A stretch of 64,000 nucleotides of DNA from Paraburkholderia sp. LEh10 (GTDB taxonomy: Bacteria > Pseudomonadota > Gammaproteobacteria > Burkholderiales > Burkholderiaceae). The stretch covers positions 1-64,000 of the forward strand of contig NZ_JAGIPX010000020.1 in assembly GCF_017814945.1 (NCBI RefSeq), read 5' to 3'. Position numbers and translations under genes: made by a program. Under the pieces are notes generated by a model. That model was given only the letters and a program-made list of their open reading frames with translations, was not told where the DNA came from and searched no databases. Below are positions 45,247-54,623 of the stretch, in pieces (within the stretch, counting starts at the first letter, position 1; the number at the start of each line of letters is the position of its first letter).

Positions 45247-46547
45247 CAGGCCGCCAGCTCCGCCGCGCTTTCTTCATCCGCCGCGCGCGTGAGCGCCAGC
45301 ACATGCGGCAGCATGATCCGCGCGACTTCGCGCATCACCGGCACCACGACGCTGTTGCCGAACTGGCGGTACGCCTGGGTATCGCTGACGGGAATGCGGT
45401 ACGTGTCGGGAAAGCCCATCAGCCGTGCGCACTCGCGCGGCGTCAGGCGGCGCGGGCGCTGATCCTCGCCCTGGTAGACGAGAATTTCCGAGCCGTCCTT
45501 GTGATACCGCGCCGAAAGCGTGCGCGTCACGCTTTGCGGATACGCCATCCCGTAGCCGAAGCCGTTGCCCGCGGCACGATGTTTGTCCGCGTAGTTTTGC
45601 AGGTAGGTCCAGAGCTTGGGCGTCAGCGTGTATCTGGCCTGAACCCGGCGCGCGGCGTGATCGAAGAAACGGTCGCCGTCCCACGGCAGGGTCGGTTCGC
45701 TGCCGTCGGTCTTGTGCAGGATCGATGCGAGGCGCGGCCCTTCTTCCGGCAGGCGCAGATCCTCCCACGAAAACGACGTCTTGCCGCGAAAGCCGACGAT
45801 GATGATCCGCTCGCGATGCTGCGGCGTGAAGTGCGCGCCGTCGATCACGCGGTAATGCACTTCGTAGCCCAGTTCGTCGCGCAGCGTCTGCAGGATCACG
45901 TCGAAGGTGCGGCCTTTGTCGTGCGACAGCAGGTTCTTCACGTTCTCGAGCAGGAACGCGGCGGGGCGGCGCGCGGCGATGATGCGCGCGACATCGAAAA
46001 AGAGCGTGCCTTGCGTCGTGCATTCGAAGCCATGCGGGCGGCCGAGCGCGTTCTTCTTGCTGACGCCCGCGATCGAAAACGGCTGGCACGGGAAGCCGCC
46101 GAGCAGGATGTCGTGCGCGGGAACGGCTTCGGCGGGGAACGTGACGATGTCACCGATCAGCGTGTGATCCGGCACGCCTGCCTGCTGTGCGCGAGCGTCG
46201 CCGAAATTCTCCTGATACGTCTTTTGCGAGAACGCGTTCCACTCGCTCGTGAACACGCATTGTCCGCCGTGCGCCTCGAAGCCCATGCGAATGCCGCCGA
46301 TGCCGGCGAACAGATCGATGAAACGCACGTGAGATCGGCTGGCGCCGGCCGGCGTCCGGGCGGCGCGCCTGTCCGCGGGAACGAGCAGTTCGCGCAATGC
46401 CGCTTCGAGCATGGCCGGGCAGGGCGTTTCGCCCTTTTCCCAGCGGCGCACCGTCTTGATGTCCTTGCCGACATGCGCGGCGATTTCTTTTTGTGTGAAG
46501 CGGGTGCGCGCCTGCTTCAGCAGTTCAAGCGGTGAAGCCTCGGTCAC
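45246..46547 (-). CDS. DNA (cytosine-5) methyltransferase with N-terminal HTH
   Basis: A 433-residue C5-methyltransferase. Residues about 1-50 form an XRE-type helix-turn-helix (FTQKEIAAHVGKDIKTVRRWEKGE). The catalytic core has motif I FIDLFAGIGG, motif IV GGFPCQPFS with the catalytic Cys, motif VI ENV, motif VIII QHRERIIIVGF and motif X GNSVVVPV. It is followed at once by vsr. No restriction endonuclease gene is adjacent, so it looks like a solitary Dcm-type enzyme. Its target may be CCWGG-like or different, and the HTH may autoregulate it. Confidence 0.93.
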   Translation of the reverse strand: MTEASPLELLKQARTRFTQKEIAAHVGKDIKTVRRWEKGETPCPAMLEAALRELLVPADRRAARTPAGASRSHVRFIDLFAGIGGIRMGFEAHGGQCVFTSEWNAFSQKTYQENFGDARAQQAGVPDHTLIGDIVTFPAEAVPAHDILLGGFPCQPFSIAGVSKKNALGRPHGFECTTQGTLFFDVARIIAARRPAAFLLENVKNLLSHDKGRTFDVILQTLRDELGYEVHYRVIDGAHFTPQHRERIIIVGFRGKTSFSWEDLRLPEEGPRLASILHKTDGSEPTLPWDGDRFFDHAARRVQARYTLTPKLWTYLQNYADKHRAAGNGFGYGMAYPQSVTRTLSARYHKDGSEILVYQGEDQRPRRLTPRECARLMGFPDTYRIPVSDTQAYRQFGNSVVVPVMREVARIMLPHVLALTRAADEESAAELAA

Positions 46548-46874
46548 AGGAGTCCTTGCTGGGTATTTTTGCGGACATTATGACCTATGAACGTTCCCAA
46601 TTTGCGACTGTCGCGCATTTGCGCGGACAAATTTCCCGGTTTGGCTCTTCTGGAGCGGCAGTCGTTCGAAACGGAAGGGATGCAGCTTGGGCGGCGTCGG
46701 CTCGCGCCCTCGGGGTGTCGCCGGGTGGTCGCGCTGCGGGCAGCAGCATCGGGGAAGAGCGCGCGAGGGATCAGCGAATGTCAAATGCGCGGCGCGCATC
46801 GCCCCCCGCAGCGGGCGTGCCGCGGCATTCGCTTGCGTCTGCGCGACCGCTCGACGGCTCGACGGCTCGACTGC
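46548..46874. other. gap upstream of the methyltransferase, with a short tandem repeat
   Basis: A 327-bp stretch between the methyltransferase start and the next gene's stop. Near 46851-46876 the octamer ctcgacgg repeats about three times in tandem with the last copy imperfect. Frames across the region are antisense extensions or low-complexity. No gene supported. Confidence 0.4.
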
Positions 46875-47198
46875 TCAGCGCTTGCGGCGCACGCGATGGC
46901 GGTTCGCGTCGCGCGACGCCGGGGGCCGCGCGGTCGTCACGGGCAACGGCGAAAGCTCTTTCGCGCACAGTTCGTCGAGCTGCAGCAGCAGATCGTCGAT
47001 CGCGCAAATCTGCGAATTGGTCAGATGATCGGCTTCGAGCAACCCGAATAGCCGCTTGCGCCAATAGGCGGCTGGGAAAATCGCCCCGCCCAGATCGCCA
47101 TGCATCGCAGGCCGCATGACGCGGGCTATGTGCGCGATGTCCTGATCGATCAGAGTCGATTTGAACGATCCCGCCGACGGAGTGAGGTAATTGTCCAT
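46875..47198 (-). CDS. conserved-looking hypothetical protein
   Basis: A 107-residue protein: MDNYLTPSAGSFKSTLIDQDI, then ARVMRPAMHGDLGGAIFPAAYWRKRL, and a helical region LTNSQICAIDDLLLQLDEL. The N-terminus and the composition look like a genuine folded small protein, and the last ~20 residues are Arg-rich and variable. No domain recognised and no strong ribosome-binding site. It has no clear operon partner. Confidence 0.65.
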   Translation of the reverse strand: MDNYLTPSAGSFKSTLIDQDIAHIARVMRPAMHGDLGGAIFPAAYWRKRLFGLLEADHLTNSQICAIDDLLLQLDELCAKELSPLPVTTARPPASRDANRHRVRRKR

Positions 47199-47363
47199 GC
47201 CCGCACTACGGCAGCGGCACGCAAAACTTTAGGGTTCGATCGAAAATATTTTCTGGCCGGCGAGGCAGCGCGCCGGAAGCGACTGCGGCGCGTGCGGGCG
47301 GCGAGGCGGGGAGCGGCGCGCGGCGGCGCGACGCGCAGTCGGCGGCCTCCTCAAGGTGTCATC

Positions 47364-47447
47364 TCATGTCAGCGCCAGTGCGATGCTGCAGGTGAGCACG
47401 ATGATCATCAGGCCAGCGGCGAGAACCAGGTTGTACGGGTAGCGCAT
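47364..47447 (-). CDS. candidate 27-residue membrane peptide
   Basis: A short frame in the 548-bp gap 47199-47746: MRYPYNLVLAAGLMIIVLTC then SIALALT, a positively charged start with a single hydrophobic helix. The start at 47447 lacks a clear Shine-Dalgarno, so translation is not certain. The composition is typical of a small transmembrane protein. The rest of the gap shows no gene. Confidence 0.4.
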   Translation of the reverse strand: MRYPYNLVLAAGLMIIVLTCSIALALT

Positions 47448-47746
47448 CGATCAACCCGAGGTATCCGAAGGGTCACGAAATGATAGGAGGACGCCAGGCG
47501 CCCGTCCGCAGACAAATGGCGGCTTAAGTGGGAGAGCGCACACTTGTTTTGCGCGCCGACACCAAGATCCCGCCAGACGGGGCTTCGGCGAATGCCTGGG
47601 CGCCCGGGCATGTGGTTTTTTCGCATCGCGTGGCGAAGCGCTGCTTGGTCGGATGGATGGCGGTTCGGAGCGTCTCGCGGCGACGGCCGCAACGCGCCGG
47701 ATTGACGTGCGGTCGGGCGATTCGCGCCGTAAGGCGAAGTCCGGCG

Positions 47747-48016
47747 TCAGGGCTGCTTGTCCGGGCTCGCGGGCGGCTGGGCCGCGCCTTCGAGAAACCG
47801 GCGCGTCGCTTCGAACGACTGCAGCATCTGGTCAGGCCAAGGAGTTTGCAGCATGACGGCCTGATGATTTTCGAATGCCGAGCTCAGCAGCTTCGACAGC
47901 TCCGGCGAGCTCAGGTGGCGCAGCAGCACACTGACGGCGATGGCCGTCGCCTGGCTGGCGCCCGCCGTTTGCAATTCCGAACTGGTGAGGGCGGCGACTT
48001 GCTTGTTGAGGTCCAT
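47747..48016 (-). CDS. hypothetical protein
   Basis: An 89-residue predicted cytosolic helical protein, MDLNKQVAALTSSELQTAG start, with LLRHLSSPELSKLLSSAFENH in the middle and a Pro-rich end. The start has AAGGA at seven bases, a good translational signal. No domain recognised and no operon partner. Confidence 0.7.
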   Translation of the reverse strand: MDLNKQVAALTSSELQTAGASQATAIAVSVLLRHLSSPELSKLLSSAFENHQAVMLQTPWPDQMLQSFEATRRFLEGAAQPPASPDKQP

Positions 48017-48245
48017 GGGAAGTCCTTCGTTGTCTGGCTGGTCATGCGCGGGACGCGTGATTTTGTCACGGGCGGACGCAGCGGGGAGACGCTGCGCGAT
48101 CGGCGAACGTGTCCGCCGTGGGCGTCAGGCGGACGTGTCGCCGCTCCATGTCAAAAAAGGGAACTGTGTTTTGGCGATTCCGATAGTTTTCTTTGTGTAA
48201 CGAGCCGGTACACTCAAATCAGACGTTTTCGCATTGGAGTCGTTC

Positions 48246-48365
48246 ATGCTCGCTACATTCTTCGTGCTTTGGCCATTTGCCGCTGCTACGCTTTTCGTGC
48301 TCGCCCGATTCTTCGATCGGCGCGATCAACAACTGGTCAAGGTTCAGGTCGAACGCCGCCGCTGA
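48246..48365 (+). CDS. small membrane protein (39 residues)
   Basis: A 39-residue frame: MLATFFVLWPFAAATLFVLA, one helix, then a basic Arg-rich tail ending VERRR. The ATG at 48246 has GGAG at six bases and a terminator follows at 48437, so it looks like an independent small gene. The function is unknown; a positive-inside single-pass protein is inferred. Confidence 0.6.
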   Translation: MLATFFVLWPFAAATLFVLARFFDRRDQQLVKVQVERRR

Positions 48366-48436
48366 TCGGCAAGTCGATACGGAAATCCTGGCGCGCTCTG
48401 CGTATCGCTCTGCGTATGTGAGCCGTCAGCAAATAA

Positions 48437-48469
48437 AAAACCCGCAAAGCGCAAGCTGTTGCGGGTTTT
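48437..48469. terminator. bidirectional terminator
   Basis: Perfect 11-bp arms aaaacccgcaa/ttgcgggtttt with an 11-nt loop. T residues follow on both strands (ttttg on plus; TTTTTTATTT on minus). It ends the small membrane protein gene on plus and the tRNA transcript on minus. Confidence 0.85.
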
Positions 48470-48509
48470 GTCGTCGCGTCGTCCTCGCGTCGTCCATCAC
48501 CGGCTGGTG

Positions 48510-48584
48510 TGGTCCCCCCGACAGGAATCGAACCTGTATCTAGCGCTTAGGAGGCACTCGTTCTATCCATTGAACTACGGGGAG
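48510..48584 (-). tRNA. tRNA-Arg (anticodon CCU)
   Basis: A 75-nt cloverleaf on the minus strand. The acceptor 5' ctccccg pairs with cgggggg, the D arm contains agttcaatggatagaac, the anticodon stem agtgc/gcgct closes the loop ctcctaa giving CCU (reads AGG), the T arm is acaggttcgattcctgt, and CCA is encoded. A terminator lies about 40 bp downstream. No integrated element is seen beside it in this window. Confidence 0.93.
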
Positions 48585-48765
48585 GAGCCGCCGACGAGCG
48601 CAGAGTATAGCAAATCGCCCGGGTGTCCAAAGCGGCTTTCGACATGTCCGCGGGCTGCCCGCAAGCCCATCAAAAGCAAACGGTCCGCAGGGCTTTCACC
48701 CGCGGACCGCAGAAGCAGGCACGACGGACGCCGGAGAATCCATCGACGCCCACGGGCGCGCCGTA

Positions 48766-48948
48766 TCAGAACTCTACGACGGCGAACTCTGCCTTGCCCA
48801 CGTCGCACAGCGGGCAACGCCAGTCATCCGGGATATCGGCGAAGCGCGTACCCGCCGCGATACCTTCCCCGGGCAAACCTTCCTCTTCGTTGTAGATCCA
48901 GCCGCAAATCAGGCAGACCCAGCTCTTGTATTCGATCACTTCACTCAC
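48766..48948 (-). CDS. rubredoxin
   Basis: A 60-residue iron protein with two CxxC clusters: CLICGWIY and CPLCDVG, which coordinate one Fe. The middle shows EEEGLPGEGIAAGTRFADIPDDWRC, typical of rubredoxins. It carries single electrons in the cytosol, for example to alkane hydroxylases or oxygen/ROS-reducing enzymes. I chose the GTG at 48948 (SEVIEYKSW); the frame also allows GTG 48957. The redox partner is not adjacent. Confidence 0.92.
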   Translation of the reverse strand: MSEVIEYKSWVCLICGWIYNEEEGLPGEGIAAGTRFADIPDDWRCPLCDVGKAEFAVVEF

Positions 48949-49165
48949 GACACACACTCTTCATCGGTTCAATGCAAAATGCGCACGGTCTGCTTCTTTC
49001 TTGTGCATCCGGCGGCGACCCGCAATCTTACCGGAAATCCTTGGACTGCTTCCGCGCTCTGCTGTGTTTATCGTTTTAAATCAATGCAAAGCGACGCGCG
49101 TCCGGGCAATTTGGCTCGCGGGCCGCGCAGCGCCCGTCGAGTCGCGTATGACAAGGAGGAACACG

Positions 49166-49567
49166 ATGCTGAACAACAGGCGGTGGGTCGGCGCAGCGTG
49201 CTCGGGCATGCTGGTGGTGTCGGGCATCGCGCATGCCGCGGGCGTCTCCTTTATCGAGCCGTAGGACGGCGCGATCGTCAGCAATCCCATCCACGTGAAG
49301 TTTGCCGTCGACGGCATGAAGATCGCGCCCGCCGGCACGATGACGGAGGGCACGGGGCACCATCATCTGATCATCGACGGGCAGCCGTTGCCCAAAGGCG
49401 AAGTGGTTCCCGCCAACGACAAGTCCCTTCACTTCGGCAAAGGACAGACTGAAACGCGGATCACATTGCCGCCGGGCGAACACACGTTGACGCTCGATTT
49501 CGGCGATGGCGCGCATCGGTCGTACGGTCCCGAGATGAGCAAGACGATCGCGATTCACGTGAAGTAG
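49166..49567 (+). pseudogene. DUF4399 exported protein interrupted by an in-frame stop
   Basis: ATG 49166 with AAGGAGG upstream begins a signal peptide (MLNNRRWVGAACSGMLVVSG) and mature SFIEP, then an in-frame TAG at 49262-49264. The same frame continues DGAIVSNPIHVKFAVDGM, TEGTGHHHLIIDGQPLP and LPPGEHTLTLDFGDGAHRSYGP to 49567, a DUF4399-type domain. A Lys codon at the stop position would fit related proteins. Either a real nonsense mutation or a sequence error is possible. Without readthrough only a 32-residue peptide is made. Confidence 0.8.
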
Positions 49568-49859
49568 CCGTCGGCGCGCATGCTGCGCGCTCACGCGGCA
49601 AGCGAATCCGCGCCGGGCGCGTTTGCGCAATGTTTCCCGGCACGAACGCTGCCGCGAGGAACGCCGTTCGTTTTCGCTGCAAGGCTCGCGTGCCGATTCA
49701 TGGGAGCGGCAACGAGGCGCGCGATCCGCAGGCGCCGCAGACGCGCTGCGCAACCGTCATTCGTCCTATACCGTCCGCCGCGCCGCTCCCCGCCAATGTC
49801 AGAGCCGCCGATGGGTACAATGAGCGCTTCCGACTCATCGCTGGTTTCTTCAATTTTCC

Positions 49860-51785
<1,926 letters not shown>

Positions 51786-51809
51786 CGAAGAGGCGGCGCT
51801 CGTCGAGCG

Positions 51810-52169
51810 CTACGACGTTGGCCGCCGGATTTGCGCCAGTTGTTCCTTGAGTACGGGAAGGTCGCGCACGACCGTCTGCCAGACACGATCTGCATCGATC
51901 GAGAAGTAATCGCGCGTCAACCGGTTGCAGGCGAGGCACGTCTTTTCCCATGGGACGTGCGCATGCGCGGCTGCGAAGTCCGGACGCTTGCGCGCGACAT
52001 CGCATGCGACACTGCCGATAATTCCCAGGTTGAGGATGACAGCATCCTGCACGAGCGAATCGATGCGGAACGTATCGTCCGTCAGGTCCTCGGTGTAATG
52101 CTCGATTCTCGCGATCGCTTCCAGCATGCGTTCGAGACAATCGGCGATGCTCAGATCCGAGTTCTTCAC
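51810..52169 (-). CDS. HepT-like (DUF86) HEPN protein with altered catalytic motif
   Basis: A 119-residue helical protein matching HepT: LERMLEAIARIEHYTEDL, LVQDAVILNLGIIGSVACDV, HVPWEKTCLACNRL and DYFSIDADRVWQTV. Functional HepT HEPN domains use an RX4HXY motif, typically RNRLIHGY. Here it reads CNRLTRDY (residues 81-88), so the Arg and His are lost and only the Tyr remains. It is therefore probably not an active toxin RNase. No MntA antitoxin gene is seen upstream. Gene and fold are likely; the function is uncertain. Confidence 0.75.
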   Translation of the reverse strand: MKNSDLSIADCLERMLEAIARIEHYTEDLTDDTFRIDSLVQDAVILNLGIIGSVACDVARKRPDFAAAHAHVPWEKTCLACNRLTRDYFSIDADRVWQTVVRDLPVLKEQLAQIRRPTS

Positions 52170-52312
52170 ACGGGTATCGCTTTACCAAAGGCGGGTTTCA
52201 CATCGATACTCCAAGGCTTGCTTCGCAAGCGGGAAGTCTCCAGATTATATGGGGCATGTTTCGCGCCGTAACGCGTTGGACCTCACGAAACGTCCTATCC
52301 CCTTCATCTAAA

Positions 52313-52340
52313 TTGCCCCGCGCATTGAAATCAGTAAAAT
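52313..52340 (+). promoter_or_regulatory. putative parE promoter
   Basis: TTGCCC (52313-52318), 16-bp spacer, TAAAAT (52335-52340), about 225 bp before the parE ATG. The rest of the 397-bp gap 52170-52566 shows no intact gene; a small gcttgc/gcaagc hairpin lies near 52216-52230. Confidence 0.45.
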
Positions 52341-52566
52341 ACCCGCGAACCTGCTTCCCACGGTCGTTCCAGCGCGTTGCTCCCGTTGTGGGCTCGACGG
52401 AAAAACTGTGGCGGGCAGAAAGGGCAAACCGATCGCGCTGCACGCAAGTCGCGCAGCGCGCACACTCCGTTGTTTCGTTTCGCCTTTTTTGAAAACTCAA
52501 CGCATTGTCCACGCACCTGTCCACAAGACATGTGGACAACGATGAACCGACGGACCTCAGCAAGCC

Positions 52567-54552
52567 ATGTCAACGAAAAAGCCTAACGCCGCATATAGCG
52601 AAGCATCGATCAAGGTGCTCAAGGGTCTGGAGCCGGTCAAGCAGCGGCCCGGCATGTACACGCGCACCGAAAATCCGCTGCACATCATCCAGGAAGTCAT
52701 CGACAACGCGTCCGACGAAGCGCTCGGCGGCTATGGCCGTCAGATCACCGTCACGTTGCATGCCGACCATTCCGTGTCCGTCGAAGACGACGGCCGGGGG
52801 ATTCCGTTCGGCCTGCATCCGGAAGAGGGCGTGCCCGTCGTCGAAATCGTCTTCACGCGCCTGCACGCGGGCGGCAAGTTCGACAAGGCGGCGGGCGGTG
52901 CGTACACGTTTTCGGGCGGCTTGCACGGCGTCGGTGTGTCGGTGACGAATGCACTGTCCACGCGCCTGGACGTGACCGTCTGGCGCGACGGCAAGATCGC
53001 CGAACTCAGTTTCTCGCATGGCGACGTCATCAAGCCGCTGCAGGTGCGCGCCGCGACGAAGGCCGACAAGAAGTCGGGCACGCGCGTGACCGCCTGGGCC
53101 GATCCGAAATACTTCGATTCGCCCAACCTGCCGCTTGGCGAACTGCAACGCCTGCTGCGCTCGAAAGCCGTGCTGCTGCCGGGCGTCGAGGTCATTCTCG
53201 TCAACGAAAAAACGGGCGAGCGCCAAAGCTGGAAATACGAGGACGGCCTGCGCGGCTATCTGATGGAAGGCATGGCGGGCAGCGATCTGCTGATTCCGCT
53301 CTTTGAAGGCGAGCGCTACGCGGAAAGCTCGCGCTCGAACGAAGAGACCTTCGCCGAAGGCGAGGGCGCGGCGTGGGTCGTCGCGTGGAGCGAGGAGGGG
53401 CCGCTCACGCGCGAGTCCTACGTCAACCTGATTCCGACGCCTGCAGGCGGCACGCACGAAGCGGGCTTGCGCGACGGTCTTTTTCAGGCCGTGAAGAGCT
53501 TCGTCGAATTGCACAACCTGCAGCCGAAGGGCGTGAAGCTGCTCGCGGAAGACGTATTCGCGCGCGTGTCGTTCGTGCTGTCCGCAAAGGTGCTCGACCC
53601 GCAGTTCCAGGGGCAAATCAAGGAGCGCCTGAATAGCCGCGACGCCGTGAAGCTGGTGTCGTCGTTCGCGCGTCCCGCGCTCGAACTCTGGCTGAACCAG
53701 CACGTCGAGCACGGCAAGAAGCTTGCCGATCTCGTCATCAAGCAGGCGCAGGCGCGCACGCGCGCCGGCCAGAAGGTCGAAAAGCGCAAGAGTTCGGGTG
53801 TCGCGGTGCTGCCCGGCAAGTTGACGGATTGCGAATCGACGGAAATCGAACGCAACGAACTGTTCCTCGTCGAAGGCGACTCGGCGGGCGGTTCGGCGAA
53901 GATGGGGCGCGACAAGGAGTATCAGGCGATCCTGCCGCTGCGCGGCAAGGTGCTGAACACATGGGAAACGGAGCGCGATCGTCTGTTCGCCAACAACGAA
54001 GTGCACGACATTTCTGTCGCGATCGGCGTCGATCCGCACAACCCCGACGACAACGTCGATCTGTCCAATCTGCGCTACGGCAAGATCTGTATCTTGTCCG
54101 ATGCCGACGTCGACGGCTCGCATATCCAGGTGTTGCTGCTCACATTGTTCTTCAAGCACTTTCCGCAATTGATCGAGCGCGGTCACGTGCATGTCGCGCG
54201 TCCGCCGCTCTTTCGCGTCGACGCACCGGCGCGCGGCAAAAAGCCCGCGCAGAAGCTCTACGCGCTGGATGAAGGTGAACTCGAAGCGATTCTCGACAAG
54301 CTGCGCAAGGACGGCTTGCGCGAATCGCAATGGACGATCAGCCGCTTCAAGGGCCTCGGCGAAATGAGCGCCGAGCAGTTGTGGGACACGACGATGAACC
54401 CTGACACGCGGCGCCTGTCGCCCGTCGCGCTCGGCGAACTCGACTTCGACGCGACCGTCGCCAGGATGACGATGCTGATGGGCAAGGGCGAAGCGGCGTC
54501 GCGCCGCAGCTGGCTCGAAGAGAAGGGCAATCAGGTCGAAGCGGATATCTGA
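52567..54552 (+). CDS. parE: DNA topoisomerase IV subunit B
   Basis: A 661-residue GHKL-ATPase subunit of topoisomerase IV, which decatenates daughter chromosomes. The ATP site shows EVIDNASDEALGGYG, DDGRGIPFGLHPEE, GGLHGVGVSVTNALS and the transducer fold. The TOPRIM region has ELFLVEGDSAGGSAKMGRD and LSDADVDGSHI, and the end is DFDATVARMTMLMGKGE-type. The 661-residue length and lack of the GyrB insert mark it as ParE rather than GyrB. parC follows 71 bp downstream. Confidence 0.95.
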   Translation: MSTKKPNAAYSEASIKVLKGLEPVKQRPGMYTRTENPLHIIQEVIDNASDEALGGYGRQITVTLHADHSVSVEDDGRGIPFGLHPEEGVPVVEIVFTRLHAGGKFDKAAGGAYTFSGGLHGVGVSVTNALSTRLDVTVWRDGKIAELSFSHGDVIKPLQVRAATKADKKSGTRVTAWADPKYFDSPNLPLGELQRLLRSKAVLLPGVEVILVNEKTGERQSWKYEDGLRGYLMEGMAGSDLLIPLFEGERYAESSRSNEETFAEGEGAAWVVAWSEEGPLTRESYVNLIPTPAGGTHEAGLRDGLFQAVKSFVELHNLQPKGVKLLAEDVFARVSFVLSAKVLDPQFQGQIKERLNSRDAVKLVSSFARPALELWLNQHVEHGKKLADLVIKQAQARTRAGQKVEKRKSSGVAVLPGKLTDCESTEIERNELFLVEGDSAGGSAKMGRDKEYQAILPLRGKVLNTWETERDRLFANNEVHDISVAIGVDPHNPDDNVDLSNLRYGKICILSDADVDGSHIQVLLLTLFFKHFPQLIERGHVHVARPPLFRVDAPARGKKPAQKLYALDEGELEAILDKLRKDGLRESQWTISRFKGLGEMSAEQLWDTTMNPDTRRLSPVALGELDFDATVARMTMLMGKGEAASRRSWLEEKGNQVEADI

Positions 54553-54623
54553 GCGCCGCCGCGCTTCGTGCTTTCACATACGAACACGAAGCGCGCGCCA
54601 CCGAACAAGGACACGGAATCTAG

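Noticed and set aside
52170..52566. Remnant of an MntA-type antitoxin upstream of the HepT-like gene
   Set aside because: I translated the minus-strand frames and found no nucleotidyltransferase GS-D-D pattern or long homology, so no gene or pseudogene was called.
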